This document shows, piece by piece, positions 1 through 8,526 of a DNA stretch of 64,000 bases. The stretch is from Brevibacterium sp. (GTDB lineage Bacteria; Actinomycetota; Actinomycetes; Actinomycetales; Brevibacteriaceae), in the NCBI RefSeq assembly GCF_031179145.1, contig NZ_JAPSIB010000007.1:94081-158080 (forward strand). The letters run 5' to 3'. The first letter of the stretch is position 1, and each line of letters starts with the position of its first letter. The position numbers were made by a program, and so were the translations under genes. Below the pieces are notes generated by a model. It was not told the origin of the DNA, did no database searches, and was given only the letters and a program-made list of their open reading frames with translations.

Positions 1-217
1 CGGAGTGAGAACTGTTCGGAGAGTCGTCGGTCGGAGTGTCTGCACCACCACTTGCTCGATTTTCTGCAGGGCCGTCCCAGCTCGTGCTCACGCCTGCGGG
101 TCGTCCCACGGGCTGCTTCCCTCTCCATGCTAATCGGTGACGATGCCCCGATCGTCGCCGCCTCTGGCCGACGGTGTTTCGATAGGGGGCTGGGGTATCA
201 GGGGTGATCGCCGTAGA
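1..217. other. Left edge, no recognised gene
   Basis: No frame on either strand gives a convincing protein in these 217 bases. They may be the 3' flank of a gene outside the window plus the promoter region of the DUF6153 gene that follows. I see no tRNA, repeat array or clear terminator. Confidence 0.4.
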
Positions 218-823
218 ATGTTCGTGATGCCGACGACTTCCGCCTGTTCGCCTCACCCGAGCCGCTTCTCGGCTCTGCGCGTCGTCGTGCTCGGCGGTCT
301 GCTGGCGGTGCCGATCATCGTCGGACTCCTGTCGATGCACATCTTGGCCATGCACGGCAGCCCGGCCGCCCTGTGGGCGCAGTCCTCACCGCATTCCATC
401 TCCGAGCATTCATCTGCCGACGCGGGCAATGTACACCATTCCGCGCATTCCGACGAACAGCTCGACGGACACGTTTCGGCAGACCGTGCGCACGCCTCGG
501 CGGCGGGTCACTCGACCGCATACGCGGACCAGTCGTCGGCGACGGACCACTCGTCGGCACAGGCGGAACCGACGGAGCACACGTCCGCGTCGGAGCATCT
601 GCCCGCTTGTCCCGGGTGTCAACCGCATGATGGCCATGTGGGAATGATGCTCGGCTGTGTCCTGGCGCTGCTCGCCGTCGCTCTCGTCCTCGCGCTTCCC
701 CGGGTCCGACCGCAGTGGTTCCACGCCGAGCACCGGATCGCCGCTCGGCAACCTCTTCCGGCACGGCATGCCCGTCGCCCACGGGCACCCTCCTTGACGG
801 TTCTGTGCATCAGTCGGACGTGA
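218..823 (+). CDS. DUF6153-like histidine-rich membrane protein
   Basis: The predicted 201-aa protein has an N-terminal hydrophobic segment (VVVLGGLLAVPIIVGLL) followed by a short HILAMHG motif, then a long low-complexity region rich in His, Ser, Ala and Asp (roughly residues 50-140). A Cys-x-x-Cys motif (CPGC) and a second hydrophobic segment near residues 145-165 follow. This layout is typical of actinobacterial DUF6153 proteins, which have no known enzymatic role and often neighbour DUF305 genes. The ATG at 218 follows an AGGGGTGATC Shine-Dalgarno-like stretch; an in-frame ATG at 137 lacks one. The downstream DUF305 and CueP genes suggest a copper or other metal role outside the membrane. 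That role is inference. Confidence 0.65.
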   Translation: MFVMPTTSACSPHPSRFSALRVVVLGGLLAVPIIVGLLSMHILAMHGSPAALWAQSSPHSISEHSSADAGNVHHSAHSDEQLDGHVSADRAHASAAGHSTAYADQSSATDHSSAQAEPTEHTSASEHLPACPGCQPHDGHVGMMLGCVLALLAVALVLALPRVRPQWFHAEHRIAARQPLPARHARRPRAPSLTVLCISRT

Positions 824-910
824 TGGGGGCTTCCGCCCCGACCGCTCAGTCGAATCCGCCTGGGCGGACCGCCACCGACGACACGAACAGATGACACAAG
901 GAGAACTGAC

Positions 911-1504
911 ATGAGAAATCGACTCTGCACTTTCAGCACCATCGCCCTGGCCACCTCACTCGCCCTCACCGGCTGTGGTGACAGCGGATCGCATTCCGGC
1001 GGCCACGGAGACAGTGCCGAGCCATCCGCCTCCGCCTCGTCCGCCGCCTTCAACGACGCCGACGCCAAGTTCGCCACCATGATGATTCCGCATCATCAGC
1101 AGGCGATCGAGATGAGCGACATGCTCCTCGCCAAAGACGGAGCCGACCCCAAGGTGGCTCAGCTGGCGAAGGACGTCAAGGAGGCCCAGGGTCCCGAGAT
1201 CGAGCAGCTGAAGAAGTGGTCCGACGAGTGGAACGTCGGGGCCGACCACGGCTCCGGCCATGCGGGCCACGGTGACGGGATGATGAGCGGCGACGACATG
1301 AAGGCGCTGGAGGACGCGGACGGGCCCTCCGCCTCGAAGCTGTATCTCGAGCAGATGATCGAACACCACGAGGGTGCCGTCGCCATGGCGAAGACGGAGA
1401 TCGAGGAGGGTCAGCACGCGGAGGCGGTCGACATGGCCAGGGAGATCGTGGCCAGCCAGACCAAGGAGATCGAGACGATGCGGACGCTGCTCTCCGAACT
1501 CTGA
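911..1504 (+). CDS. DUF305-domain lipoprotein
   Basis: The 197-aa product starts with a lipoprotein signal peptide ending in the lipobox LTGC (Cys about residue 22), so it should be anchored to the outer face of the membrane. A DUF305 domain fills the rest. It carries the two family signatures, MMIPHHQQAIEMSDM near residues 57-71 and MIEHHEGAVAMA near residues 145-160, separated by a His/Gly/Asp-rich linker (GHAGHGDGMM). Conserved HH pairs and methionines are proposed metal ligands in this family. AAGGAG lies 8 nt before the ATG. It sits between a DUF6153 gene and cueP, a grouping consistent with periplasmic-side copper binding. The metal specificity is inferred. Confidence 0.88.
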   Translation: MRNRLCTFSTIALATSLALTGCGDSGSHSGGHGDSAEPSASASSAAFNDADAKFATMMIPHHQQAIEMSDMLLAKDGADPKVAQLAKDVKEAQGPEIEQLKKWSDEWNVGADHGSGHAGHGDGMMSGDDMKALEDADGPSASKLYLEQMIEHHEGAVAMAKTEIEEGQHAEAVDMAREIVASQTKEIETMRTLLSEL

Positions 1505-1548
1505 GGCCACGTGCCGAACTGACAACCACATCGATCCGAAGGACACCC

Positions 1549-2154
1549 ATGTCACGATCAATTCCATCTCGGCGATCCCTGCGCCTCTTCGCCTCCGCCC
1601 TCTTCGTCGGTGCCCTGGCACTGTCCGGCTGCGCCACGGAGAAGCCCGTACCTGAGATGAAGCCCGCAACCGACTCGACCATCCTCACCGAGTACGGGCT
1701 CGACGGCCTCGACGTCCGGGAGATCATCGACACCCTGGACTCGACACCGGTCGCCGAACGGCCCACCGACCTGCTGGCGTCCGTTCGCCCGGACGCGCTG
1801 GAACTGAGCAGCAGCCTCGGCGAGGTTGCGCTGCCGATGCCCGATGACGAGGTCTATGTCTCGGTCGCCCCTTACCGGACGCAGACCCACGACTGCCATT
1901 TCCACAGTCTCACGACCTGCCTCGGTGAACTGTCGAACACCGAGGTGGATGTGACCGTCACCGACAGCACGACGGGCGAGACGGTGATCGACGAAACCCG
2001 GACCAGCTTCGACAACGGTTTCGTCGGCCTCTGGCTGCCGCGCGGAATCGAGGCCGAACTGCATCTGGAGAGCGGCGGGCTCAATGCCGACGTTCCCCTG
2101 TCCACGACGAGCGACGCCGATGCCACCTGCGTGACCACGGCCGAACTCAGCTGA
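1549..2154 (+). CDS. cueP: CueP-family copper-binding lipoprotein
   Basis: The 201-aa protein has a signal peptide with lipobox ALSGC. The mature part matches CueP, the extracytoplasmic copper-binding protein known from Salmonella, where it supplies copper to periplasmic SodC. The diagnostic metal site is visible: HDCHFHSLTTC near residues 123-133, together with a C-terminal ATCVTTAEL segment carrying the third Cys. The length fits the family. The gene follows the DUF305 lipoprotein gene after 44 nt, probably as one transcription unit. A GGGCAC/GTGCCC inverted repeat just after the stop may end transcription. Confidence 0.88.
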   Translation: MSRSIPSRRSLRLFASALFVGALALSGCATEKPVPEMKPATDSTILTEYGLDGLDVREIIDTLDSTPVAERPTDLLASVRPDALELSSSLGEVALPMPDDEVYVSVAPYRTQTHDCHFHSLTTCLGELSNTEVDVTVTDSTTGETVIDETRTSFDNGFVGLWLPRGIEAELHLESGGLNADVPLSTTSDADATCVTTAELS

Positions 2155-2175
2155 GCCAGACCCGGCCGGTCGGAG

Positions 2176-2199
2176 GGCACCCGCGGACTGCGAGTGCCC
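2176..2199 (+). terminator. Possible terminator after cueP
   Basis: GGGCAC and GTGCCC flank a 13-nt loop about 20 nt after the cueP stop. The stem is short and has no T-tract, so this is tentative. Confidence 0.35.
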
Positions 2200-2541
2200 T
2201 TCGGCCGACAGCACTGGTCCTCACTGGCTGAAGGTCGTCGCTCCGTCCCCGACCCATTCCCACAGCTGCACGGTCGTGGAACCGGCAGCTCTGGCCTTCG
2301 AGATCAACGGCCAGTTCCTCGCCGCGAATGCCGGCTGCAATCTGACGGAGAATCCAGCTGTCCTCGATCTGGCATACGCCGTCCTGCACCGACGGCTCGA
2401 GGGCTGAGCGCCGAGGCAGCCGACCGTTTGAGACTGCCCGGAGTTCCGGGCACCCGGCCCTGGTGCCCGGGACGCCGCCCGGACGAATGTTGACCTCGCA
2501 CGCTCCGCCGATCCCGGCAGGGCACTCAACAAGGAGGTCCC
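2200..2541. other. Intergenic region without a decidable gene
   Basis: Short open frames exist here on both strands. One plus-strand frame ends at 2407 and contains FEINGQFLAANAGCN; a minus-strand frame ends at 2221 with VQLWEWVGDGATTFSQ. Both have moderately GC-rich third positions and neither has a good start, so I cannot choose between them. A decayed gene is possible. Overlapping inverted repeats occur at about 2434-2475 (GCCCGG...CCGGGC and GGGCACC...GGTGCCC). The strong AAGGAGG site of the next gene closes the region. Confidence 0.4.
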
Positions 2542-3237
2542 ATGTCCACCGTTCCCGAAGCCAACACCACCCCGACCACTCCTGCGCATCAGCACCCTCT
2601 CGCGCTCCGCCCGCCCCGAGCGTGGGCCTGGACCGGAGTTGCCGCCGGTGCGCTCGGCATCGCCACGATTCAGGCCTCTCTGGCCACCTCGATCAACTGG
2701 GCGGCCTCAGCGGGCGACGCCGATGCCATGCTCGCCGACGCCGCGGGCAAGCAGATGGCCTTCATCGTCTTCCATGTCCTGTCCATGCTCACCTTCCTCG
2801 CCTTGCCCGTCTTCGGCGCCGGCCTCAAACGCAGGCTCGACCAGCAGGGGCCTGCGAGCGGGCTGCACGGTCAAGTCGCTCTCGGCGGAATCATGCTCAC
2901 CACGGTTGCCTTGCTCCTGGGCAGCGGCCTCAACACCCAATTCGCACTCGGCCTCTCGGACCCGTCGACGTACGTGCCCGAATCCGTCGCCTTCTACACC
3001 GACTGGGTAGCGACGATCCCCTGGCTGTGGGTGGGTACCGGACTGTCGGCCCTAGCGGTGGCGGCGGCCTCCCTGCGGCATGGGGCAGTGCACCGGTGGA
3101 TCGGCATCGTCTCGCTCATCTTCGGCCTGCTCATCATCCTCACCGGGGTCTCGCCGTTCCAATACCTGGCCGGATTCATCGGCCCGGTCTGGGTGCTCAT
3201 CGTCTCCCTCGGCTTCGCCTTGGGCGACCGGCGCTGA
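2542..3237 (+). CDS. Polytopic membrane protein of unknown function
   Basis: A 231-aa protein with a polar N-terminus and about six hydrophobic segments (near residues 35-55, 78-98, 118-136, 158-178, 188-205 and 210-226). A strong AAGGAGG site precedes the ATG by 6 nt. I do not recognise an enzyme motif. The arrangement resembles small DUF4386-like or hypothetical integral membrane proteins of actinobacteria. It lies about 100 nt before the sensor kinase gene, but that kinase appears to have its own leaderless promoter, so co-regulation is uncertain. Confidence 0.75.
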   Translation: MSTVPEANTTPTTPAHQHPLALRPPRAWAWTGVAAGALGIATIQASLATSINWAASAGDADAMLADAAGKQMAFIVFHVLSMLTFLALPVFGAGLKRRLDQQGPASGLHGQVALGGIMLTTVALLLGSGLNTQFALGLSDPSTYVPESVAFYTDWVATIPWLWVGTGLSALAVAAASLRHGAVHRWIGIVSLIFGLLIILTGVSPFQYLAGFIGPVWVLIVSLGFALGDRR

Positions 3238-3323
3238 CCGTGCGCGCGCCTCGGCCAGAGGCTGCAGCGGACTGCCCCGCGATGTCCTCACCGCGGGGTA
3301 TTCCGCCGGTTCGGCCCGCGCGG

Positions 3324-3329
3324 TACTGT
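3324..3329 (+). promoter_or_regulatory. Leaderless -10 box for sensor kinase
   Basis: TACTGT ends 6 nt before the ATG at 3336, the spacing at which transcription starts at or next to the A of ATG. No Shine-Dalgarno is present. This supports the 3336 start over the upstream in-frame ATG at 3282. Confidence 0.5.
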
Positions 3330-3335
3330 TCAGCC

Positions 3336-5459
3336 ATGACGACGCCGCAGGTCCGCCGTGCCGGACGCCCTCGGGCGGGGATCGCCGTGCTGATCGCAGC
3401 AGCGCTGCCGGCCCTGGCGGGAGTGCTGCTGCAGATCGCCAGCCGCGCCGAGCTCACCCCCGATTCGCTGTTCCTCGCCGTCGACGCGATGGTCGGCCTC
3501 GTCTACGGGACCGTCGCCGCTGTGATCCTCTCCCGTCGCAGCCACCCCGTGGCCTGGCTCACCGCCCTCACCGCTGTGGGAGGAGGCCTTGCCACTCTGG
3601 GCGGCGGCTGGGCATCGTTCGCCATGGCCCGCGACCTCCCGGCCGACGACGCCGGCATCTTCCTCTTCGGCTCTGCCTGGGTGCCGGGCACCCTCGCGCT
3701 GTTCCTCGTCGTGCCGTGGCTCGTGCGCGAGACACCGTTGCCCCGCAGCTCCACGTGCGGCCTGGCCGTGGGAATCGCGGTCACCCTCGCACTCACCGTT
3801 CAGCGCCTCGTGTTCCCGACGAGCGACAACACGTGGGTCCTCATCGGCGTCGTAACCTGGGGGTTGGTCACCGCCGCGACTGTGCACCGGCGCCACCGCT
3901 TCGGGCCCGTGGACGAGCGCAACGGGCTCGGCCTCCTGGCCCTGGGAACCGCGGTGATGGCGGCGTCGTTCCTCCCCCTGCTGCTGGTTCCGTACACCTC
4001 GACGAGCGTCCTCTTCCTCGTCCCGATCTCCCACCTGGCCTGCCAGGCCCTGTTCCCCGGTGCACTGCTGGTCACCGTGCTGCGCAACCGGCTATGGGGC
4101 ATCGATCTTGCTGTGAGCCGCGGAGTGCTCGCGGGGCTGCTCACCCTGATCATGGTCATCGTCTACGCGGCGCTCGTGTGGACGGCGTCGTCCCTGGTCG
4201 GGAACTCCACGATCGCCCAGCTCGTCGCCGCTGTCGGCGTCGTCCTCGCCGTCCAGCCGATCCGGTCCAGCCTCGACGCCCGGGTCCGCCGTCTGGTGTG
4301 GGGCGAAGCGGCCTCGGCCGGACGTGCCGCCCTGCAGATCGGCGCGAGCCTGACCACCCCCAGCCGCCCGGCCGAGCTCCTGGACAGGCTCGCTGCCGCA
4401 ATCGGTGAGACGCTGCGGTTGGAGTCGGTGACCCTGACTCTGCCCGATGGCGCGACGGCCGGGCATTGGGGCACCCCGACGAGCCCGCCCCTGGAGAGGG
4501 CCATGGTGCGCAGCCCCGCCACCGGCGCCGAGGCGGTTGCTGCGTCTGCCGGCACCGAGGCGGTGACTGCGAACCAATCACCGACCGCCGAGGCGGTCGG
4601 TGCCGAGCTCGGGACCCTGACCTTCACTCCCCGCCCGGGTGAGCGGCTCGACCGGCGCACCTTCGACGCCCTCGCGAGGGTCGAACCCCTGCTCGCCGTG
4701 GGCCTGAGCCTGATCCGGGCCACCGCCGAGGTGACCGAGGCCAAGGATGCCGCGACGCAGGCCAGGGATGTCGCCGATCGGGCACGGGAGGCGACGTCCC
4801 GGGCACGCCTGGCCGAGCGGCAGCTGATCCGGCGCGAGCTCCACGACGGTATCGGGCCGTGGCTCTCCGGACTGCACCTGGGCATCCAGGGGGCACGCAA
4901 TGTGCTGCGTTCGGATCCGCAGACCGCTGATGAGGTGCTTGAGGCGTTGCAGAACGAGGCGGCGCAACGGGTCCAGGACATCCGGCTGTTCTCGCGCAGC
5001 CTGCTGCCGCCGGTCCTTGAGGAACGCGGACTGGCCGCTGCCGTCGAGCAGCTCGCCTCCCGCTACGCCCAGACGGGCTTCACTCTCAAGCTCGGCGGCC
5101 TGCTCGCCCACGATCCCAACTCCCTGCGTGGACTCGATGCCCGCGTGACGGCTGCCGCGTACGCGGTCATCGCCGAGTCCTCGCTCAACAGCTCCAGATA
5201 TGCAGGAGTCGACGACGCGGAGGCAAGAGTGGAGTGGACCGATGACCCGCAGCCGGTCGATGCGCCTCGGGGAATCGTCGTCGAATGCCGGGACTACGGA
5301 GTGGGACGAGCACCCGACTCCGCTGACGGAGTCGGCACCCGTTCGATGCGCGAACGCGTCGAAGAGCTCGGCGGCCGATTCAGCATCGGACCCGCAGAAG
5401 GCGGCGGAACCCTCGTGCGCACTCAGCTGCCCCTCGTTCCGCTCGAGGTGTCACCATGA
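3336..5459 (+). CDS. NarL-type sensor histidine kinase
   Basis: A 707-aa membrane kinase. Residues ~10-240 hold several hydrophobic segments forming an N-terminal membrane sensor. A linker with GAF-like character (~340-470) and a short coiled coil (~470-495) come next, then the HisKA_3 dimerisation motif RRELHDGIGPWLSG with phospho-accepting His503. The C-terminal ATPase domain has a G1-like DYGVGR and a clear G2 segment DGVGTRSMRERVEELGG. The N-box is divergent: AESSLNSSRYAG where EALTNVVKHA-type sequence is expected, though the Asn remains. The stop overlaps the downstream LuxR-type regulator by ATGA, so they form a coupled pair. The signal sensed is unknown. Confidence 0.88.
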   Translation: MTTPQVRRAGRPRAGIAVLIAAALPALAGVLLQIASRAELTPDSLFLAVDAMVGLVYGTVAAVILSRRSHPVAWLTALTAVGGGLATLGGGWASFAMARDLPADDAGIFLFGSAWVPGTLALFLVVPWLVRETPLPRSSTCGLAVGIAVTLALTVQRLVFPTSDNTWVLIGVVTWGLVTAATVHRRHRFGPVDERNGLGLLALGTAVMAASFLPLLLVPYTSTSVLFLVPISHLACQALFPGALLVTVLRNRLWGIDLAVSRGVLAGLLTLIMVIVYAALVWTASSLVGNSTIAQLVAAVGVVLAVQPIRSSLDARVRRLVWGEAASAGRAALQIGASLTTPSRPAELLDRLAAAIGETLRLESVTLTLPDGATAGHWGTPTSPPLERAMVRSPATGAEAVAASAGTEAVTANQSPTAEAVGAELGTLTFTPRPGERLDRRTFDALARVEPLLAVGLSLIRATAEVTEAKDAATQARDVADRAREATSRARLAERQLIRRELHDGIGPWLSGLHLGIQGARNVLRSDPQTADEVLEALQNEAAQRVQDIRLFSRSLLPPVLEERGLAAAVEQLASRYAQTGFTLKLGGLLAHDPNSLRGLDARVTAAAYAVIAESSLNSSRYAGVDDAEARVEWTDDPQPVDAPRGIVVECRDYGVGRAPDSADGVGTRSMRERVEELGGRFSIGPAEGGGTLVRTQLPLVPLEVSP

Positions 5460-6151
5460 CCGCAGGCCAGCCGGCGCCGCGCGGGCAGGAGCCGGGAACG
5501 ATCAGGGTCGTCGTCATCGATGACCATCCCGTGTTCCGGATGGGGATGACGGCTCTGCTCAATTCCCTGCCCGGGATCACCGTGACCGGCCAGGCCTCGA
5601 GCGTCGCAGACGCCCGCGAACTGTTCGCGTCGCCCGGTCCTGGGTCGGTCGACGTCGTACTCATGGATCTCGATCTCGGAGATGGCTCGGGGGTCGACCT
5701 CACCCGGGAGCTGCTCCAGCAGCACCCCGGGATCAATGTTCTCGTCGTGACTATGCACGAGGATGACGACGCCGTCGTGGCCTCCGTCCGAGCGGGTGCA
5801 CGCGGCTTCCTCGTGAAATCGGCACCACCGGACTCCGTGGAGCGGGCAGTCCGGGCCGTGGCGGCGGGAGAGCTCATCCTCTCCCCAAGCGTCACCGCGC
5901 AGGCTCTGTCCTATGTCATGGGCGGACAGAGGGCTGCTCGGCTGCCGTTCCCCCAGCTGACTCCGCGGGAGCGGGAAGTCCTCGACCTGGTCGCGTACGG
6001 CCTCGACAACACTGCCATCGCCAGCCGGCTTTCGCTGAATCCGAAGACAGTGCGCAACACAGTGGCCACTGTGCTCGCGAAACTGTCAATGCGCGACAGG
6101 TCCGAGGCCATCGTCCGCGCCCGCGCCGAAGGTCTCGGCGGAGACATCTAG
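5456..6151 (+). CDS. LuxR/NarL-family response regulator
   Basis: A 231-aa regulator with an N-terminal receiver domain: acidic pair in VVVIDDHPVFRMGM, phospho-acceptor Asp71 in LMDLDLGDGSG, and the conserved Lys in GFLVKSA. The C-terminal LuxR helix-turn-helix (about residues 165-225) contains LTPREREVLDLVAYGLDNTAIASRL and its downstream recognition helix. It overlaps the upstream kinase gene by 4 nt, so the kinase is its cognate partner. It presumably binds DNA as a phosphorylated dimer. No target is evident nearby. Confidence 0.93.
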   Translation: MTAGQPAPRGQEPGTIRVVVIDDHPVFRMGMTALLNSLPGITVTGQASSVADARELFASPGPGSVDVVLMDLDLGDGSGVDLTRELLQQHPGINVLVVTMHEDDDAVVASVRAGARGFLVKSAPPDSVERAVRAVAAGELILSPSVTAQALSYVMGGQRAARLPFPQLTPREREVLDLVAYGLDNTAIASRLSLNPKTVRNTVATVLAKLSMRDRSEAIVRARAEGLGGDI

Positions 6152-6230
6152 ACTGGTCACAGCAGGGTGAGATCCTGTCGCGGGGTCTCACGACCGCTGT
6201 CACCTCGCCCATCGTCGCAAAGGAGCATCC

Positions 6231-7271
6231 GTGTATCAGGCAGCTGAGGATCGCTACGATTCCATTCCGTATCGTCGGGTCGGCCGCTCAGGTCTGGTGC
6301 TGCCCGCCCTCTCCTTGGGTCTGTGGCACAACTTCGGCGACGACGTTCCCTTCCAGAACCAACGTGACATCGTCCGCCGCGCCTTCGACCTCGGCATCAC
6401 CCACTTCGATCTGGCCAACAACTACGGCCCGCCTCCAGGTTCGGCGGAGACGAACTTCGGGCGCTTGCTGGCTGAGGACCTGAAGTCGTATCGGGACGAA
6501 TTGATCATCTCGACCAAAGCCGGCTGGGCGATGCATCCCGGGCCCTATGGCGGCCCCGGAGGCAGCCGGAAGTACCTGCTGTCCAGTCTCGACGCCTCCC
6601 TGCGCCGTTTGGGCCTCGACTACGTCGACATCTTCTACTCCCATCGCCCTGATGCCTCGACGCCGCTCGAGGAGACGGTGGCCGCGCTCGACGCCGCTGT
6701 GCGCTCCGGCCGCGCCCTCTATGCCGGAATCTCCTCCTATTCGGCCGCAGACACCGCAGCTGCGGCGGCGATCGCCCGCGATCTCGGCACCCCGCTGCTC
6801 ATCCACCAGCCCTCGTACTCCATGCTCAACCGGTGGATCGAGACGGACAGTCTCCTCGACACCACCGAATCCGAGGGGCTCGGAGTCATCGCCTTCTCTG
6901 CTCTGGCCCAGGGTCTGCTCACGGACAAATACCTGGGAGGTGTACCCGAGGACTCTCGTGCGGGCAGGAAGGCCCCGTCGTTCAAAGAGGGGTTCCTGTC
7001 CCAGGACAATGTGGCTCGCATCCGTGCCCTGGGCGAGATCGCGAAGCGCCGCGGCCAGTCCTTGGCGCAGATGGCGCTGGCCTGGGCTCTGCGCGACGAC
7101 CGCGTGTCCTCCCTGGTCATCGGCGCGAGCCGGGTCGAGCAGCTCGAACACAATGTCGCGGCTCTGGCGGCCGAGCCGTTCACGGACGAGGAGTTGGCCG
7201 AGATCGACGACTACGCAGTCGACTCAGGCATCGACATCTGGGCGGATGCACGCCGCAGCACCCAGGCCTGA
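6231..7271 (+). CDS. Aldo/keto reductase, YghZ/Gpr-like
   Basis: A 346-aa NADPH-dependent aldo/keto reductase of the AKR14 type, whose E. coli member reduces L-glyceraldehyde 3-phosphate and methylglyoxal. The start is GTG at 6231, preceded by AAAGGAG at good spacing. Family motifs are in order: YRRVGRSGLVLPALSLGLWHNFG, the catalytic Asp/Tyr region HFDLANNYGPPPGSAE, Lys in ISTKAGW, His in YVDIFYSHRPD, and the cofactor-binding segment VIGASRVEQLEHNV near the C-terminus. It appears monocistronic. The true substrate cannot be read from sequence. Confidence 0.88.
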   Translation: MYQAAEDRYDSIPYRRVGRSGLVLPALSLGLWHNFGDDVPFQNQRDIVRRAFDLGITHFDLANNYGPPPGSAETNFGRLLAEDLKSYRDELIISTKAGWAMHPGPYGGPGGSRKYLLSSLDASLRRLGLDYVDIFYSHRPDASTPLEETVAALDAAVRSGRALYAGISSYSAADTAAAAAIARDLGTPLLIHQPSYSMLNRWIETDSLLDTTESEGLGVIAFSALAQGLLTDKYLGGVPEDSRAGRKAPSFKEGFLSQDNVARIRALGEIAKRRGQSLAQMALAWALRDDRVSSLVIGASRVEQLEHNVAALAAEPFTDEELAEIDDYAVDSGIDIWADARRSTQA

Positions 7272-7280
7272 GCCGAGCCC

Positions 7281-7808
7281 TCACGCGTCGGAGCTCTGCC
7301 CTTCCTCGAGTCCGGCGTTCGGAGTGCTCAGCCCGGCGATCGTGAGCAGGTGGTGGTACGTCGCCCCAGAGCGCTGACTCGGCAGCCGCGTCCACCCCTC
7401 GAGAACAGGATTGGCGGTCGGTGCGTCCGAGACGACTGCCTGCAGGTCGGGAACCGTGTCGATGTCGAGACCGACCATCAGCTGCACTGCCTGTTCGATC
7501 ACCTCGGCTTTGAGGGGAGCACCGGGATGAGTGTTCGCAGGCTTGCGGTTCTCCACCACGTCGGCGGCCCAGGCACGCGCACCTCCCCCTCCGGCGATCG
7601 AGTACTGCAGTGCCCTGGCGCCGTCGGTCCGTCCGTGCCTGGCAACGTATCGCTCGACGACATTGGCCACGGCACGGGGATGCGAGCCGGTGGTGAAGAC
7701 CGCCGCGATGATGCACAGCGCCAGGCTCGCGGGAAATCGCAGGTGGACGCTGACCTCCTCGCTGCCGTGCGCCGGGTCTGAGCTGACCGGGATGTCTGTG
7801 ACCGTCAT
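7281..7808 (-). CDS. Hypothetical protein
   Basis: A 175-aa protein I do not recognise. Residues 20-45 (VSVHLRFPASLALCIIAAVFTTG) are moderately hydrophobic but do not form a convincing membrane helix. The remainder is mixed alpha/beta-like, with an AGGGGARAWAADVV segment. Codon use matches the neighbours. Only a weak AAAGG lies upstream of the ATG. The gene converges on the aldo/keto reductase gene, with 9 nt between the stops. No function is proposed. Confidence 0.55.
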   Translation of the reverse strand: MTVTDIPVSSDPAHGSEEVSVHLRFPASLALCIIAAVFTTGSHPRAVANVVERYVARHGRTDGARALQYSIAGGGGARAWAADVVENRKPANTHPGAPLKAEVIEQAVQLMVGLDIDTVPDLQAVVSDAPTANPVLEGWTRLPSQRSGATYHHLLTIAGLSTPNAGLEEGQSSDA

Positions 7809-7961
7809 TGCTCTGCCTTTCGTTGGAGCCGCTGTGAAGCGGCGAGCGGCCCCGAACCCATGTCCAGGACCGAGTGAGCATTCACGCTAGACCCCGGCCC
7901 GGACACGAAACCCCGCGGTGGCGTTACGATGGCAGTATCTGCTCGAACGACGGGAGCCGTC

Positions 7962-8468
7962 ATGGTTCAGGTACATGTCCTCGGCGTCGCGCTCGACGCC
8001 AAGCAGCAGCACATCGTGCTGTTGAAGCCGCTGGTCGAGGAGCTCGGCGAGAGCCGGGTGCTGCCGATCTGGATCGGTGAGCAGGAGGCGACATCGATCC
8101 TCGTCGCCGTTTCGGGAGCGTCGGCTCCGCGGCCGCTCTCCCACGACCTGATGAAGACCCTCCTCGACGCCCTCGACGCCGATGTCGATCGGGTCGAGGT
8201 GGAGCGCATCGACGGCGGCACCTTCTACGCCTCCATCACTCTCCGCGGTCCGTCCGGAGCGCATGTCATCGATGCCCGACCTTCGGATGCGATCGCCCTG
8301 GCGGTGCGGATGCACGCGCCTCTGTTCGTCGCCGAGGAAGTCCTGGCGGAAGCCGCGATCCCCGGTTCCTTCATCGATCAGAGCGGGGCCGACGAGGAGA
8401 CCGAACACGAGCTCGACGAGTTCAAGAAGTTCATCGAAGGGGTGGACCCCGAGGACTTCAAGGGGTGA
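7962..8468 (+). CDS. Bifunctional nuclease (BFN/DUF151) domain protein
   Basis: A 168-aa protein of the BFN family. Family features are LPIWIGEQEATSIL, the following SHDLMKTLLDALDADVDRV, and RPSDAIALAVRMHAPLFVAEEVL. Plant homologues have DNase/RNase activity; actinobacterial members are widespread and poorly characterised. The C-terminus is acidic, ending DPEDFKG. I chose the ATG at 7962 because GGGAG precedes it; an upstream in-frame start at 7929 has no ribosome site. A TACGAT -10-like box lies at 7925-7930. The RecQ-like gene starts 58 nt downstream. Confidence 0.85.
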   Translation: MVQVHVLGVALDAKQQHIVLLKPLVEELGESRVLPIWIGEQEATSILVAVSGASAPRPLSHDLMKTLLDALDADVDRVEVERIDGGTFYASITLRGPSGAHVIDARPSDAIALAVRMHAPLFVAEEVLAEAAIPGSFIDQSGADEETEHELDEFKKFIEGVDPEDFKG

Positions 8469-8526
8469 GCGCCCGGCGACGCAACCCGTCTTGCGCCCGG
8501 GCACTGGATGCGCAAAGGTCTGGGAC

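Noticed and set aside
2463..3335. In-frame upstream extension of the sensor kinase
   Set aside because: It overlaps the 231-aa membrane protein gene entirely and has shadow composition; the kinase starts at the leaderless ATG 3336.
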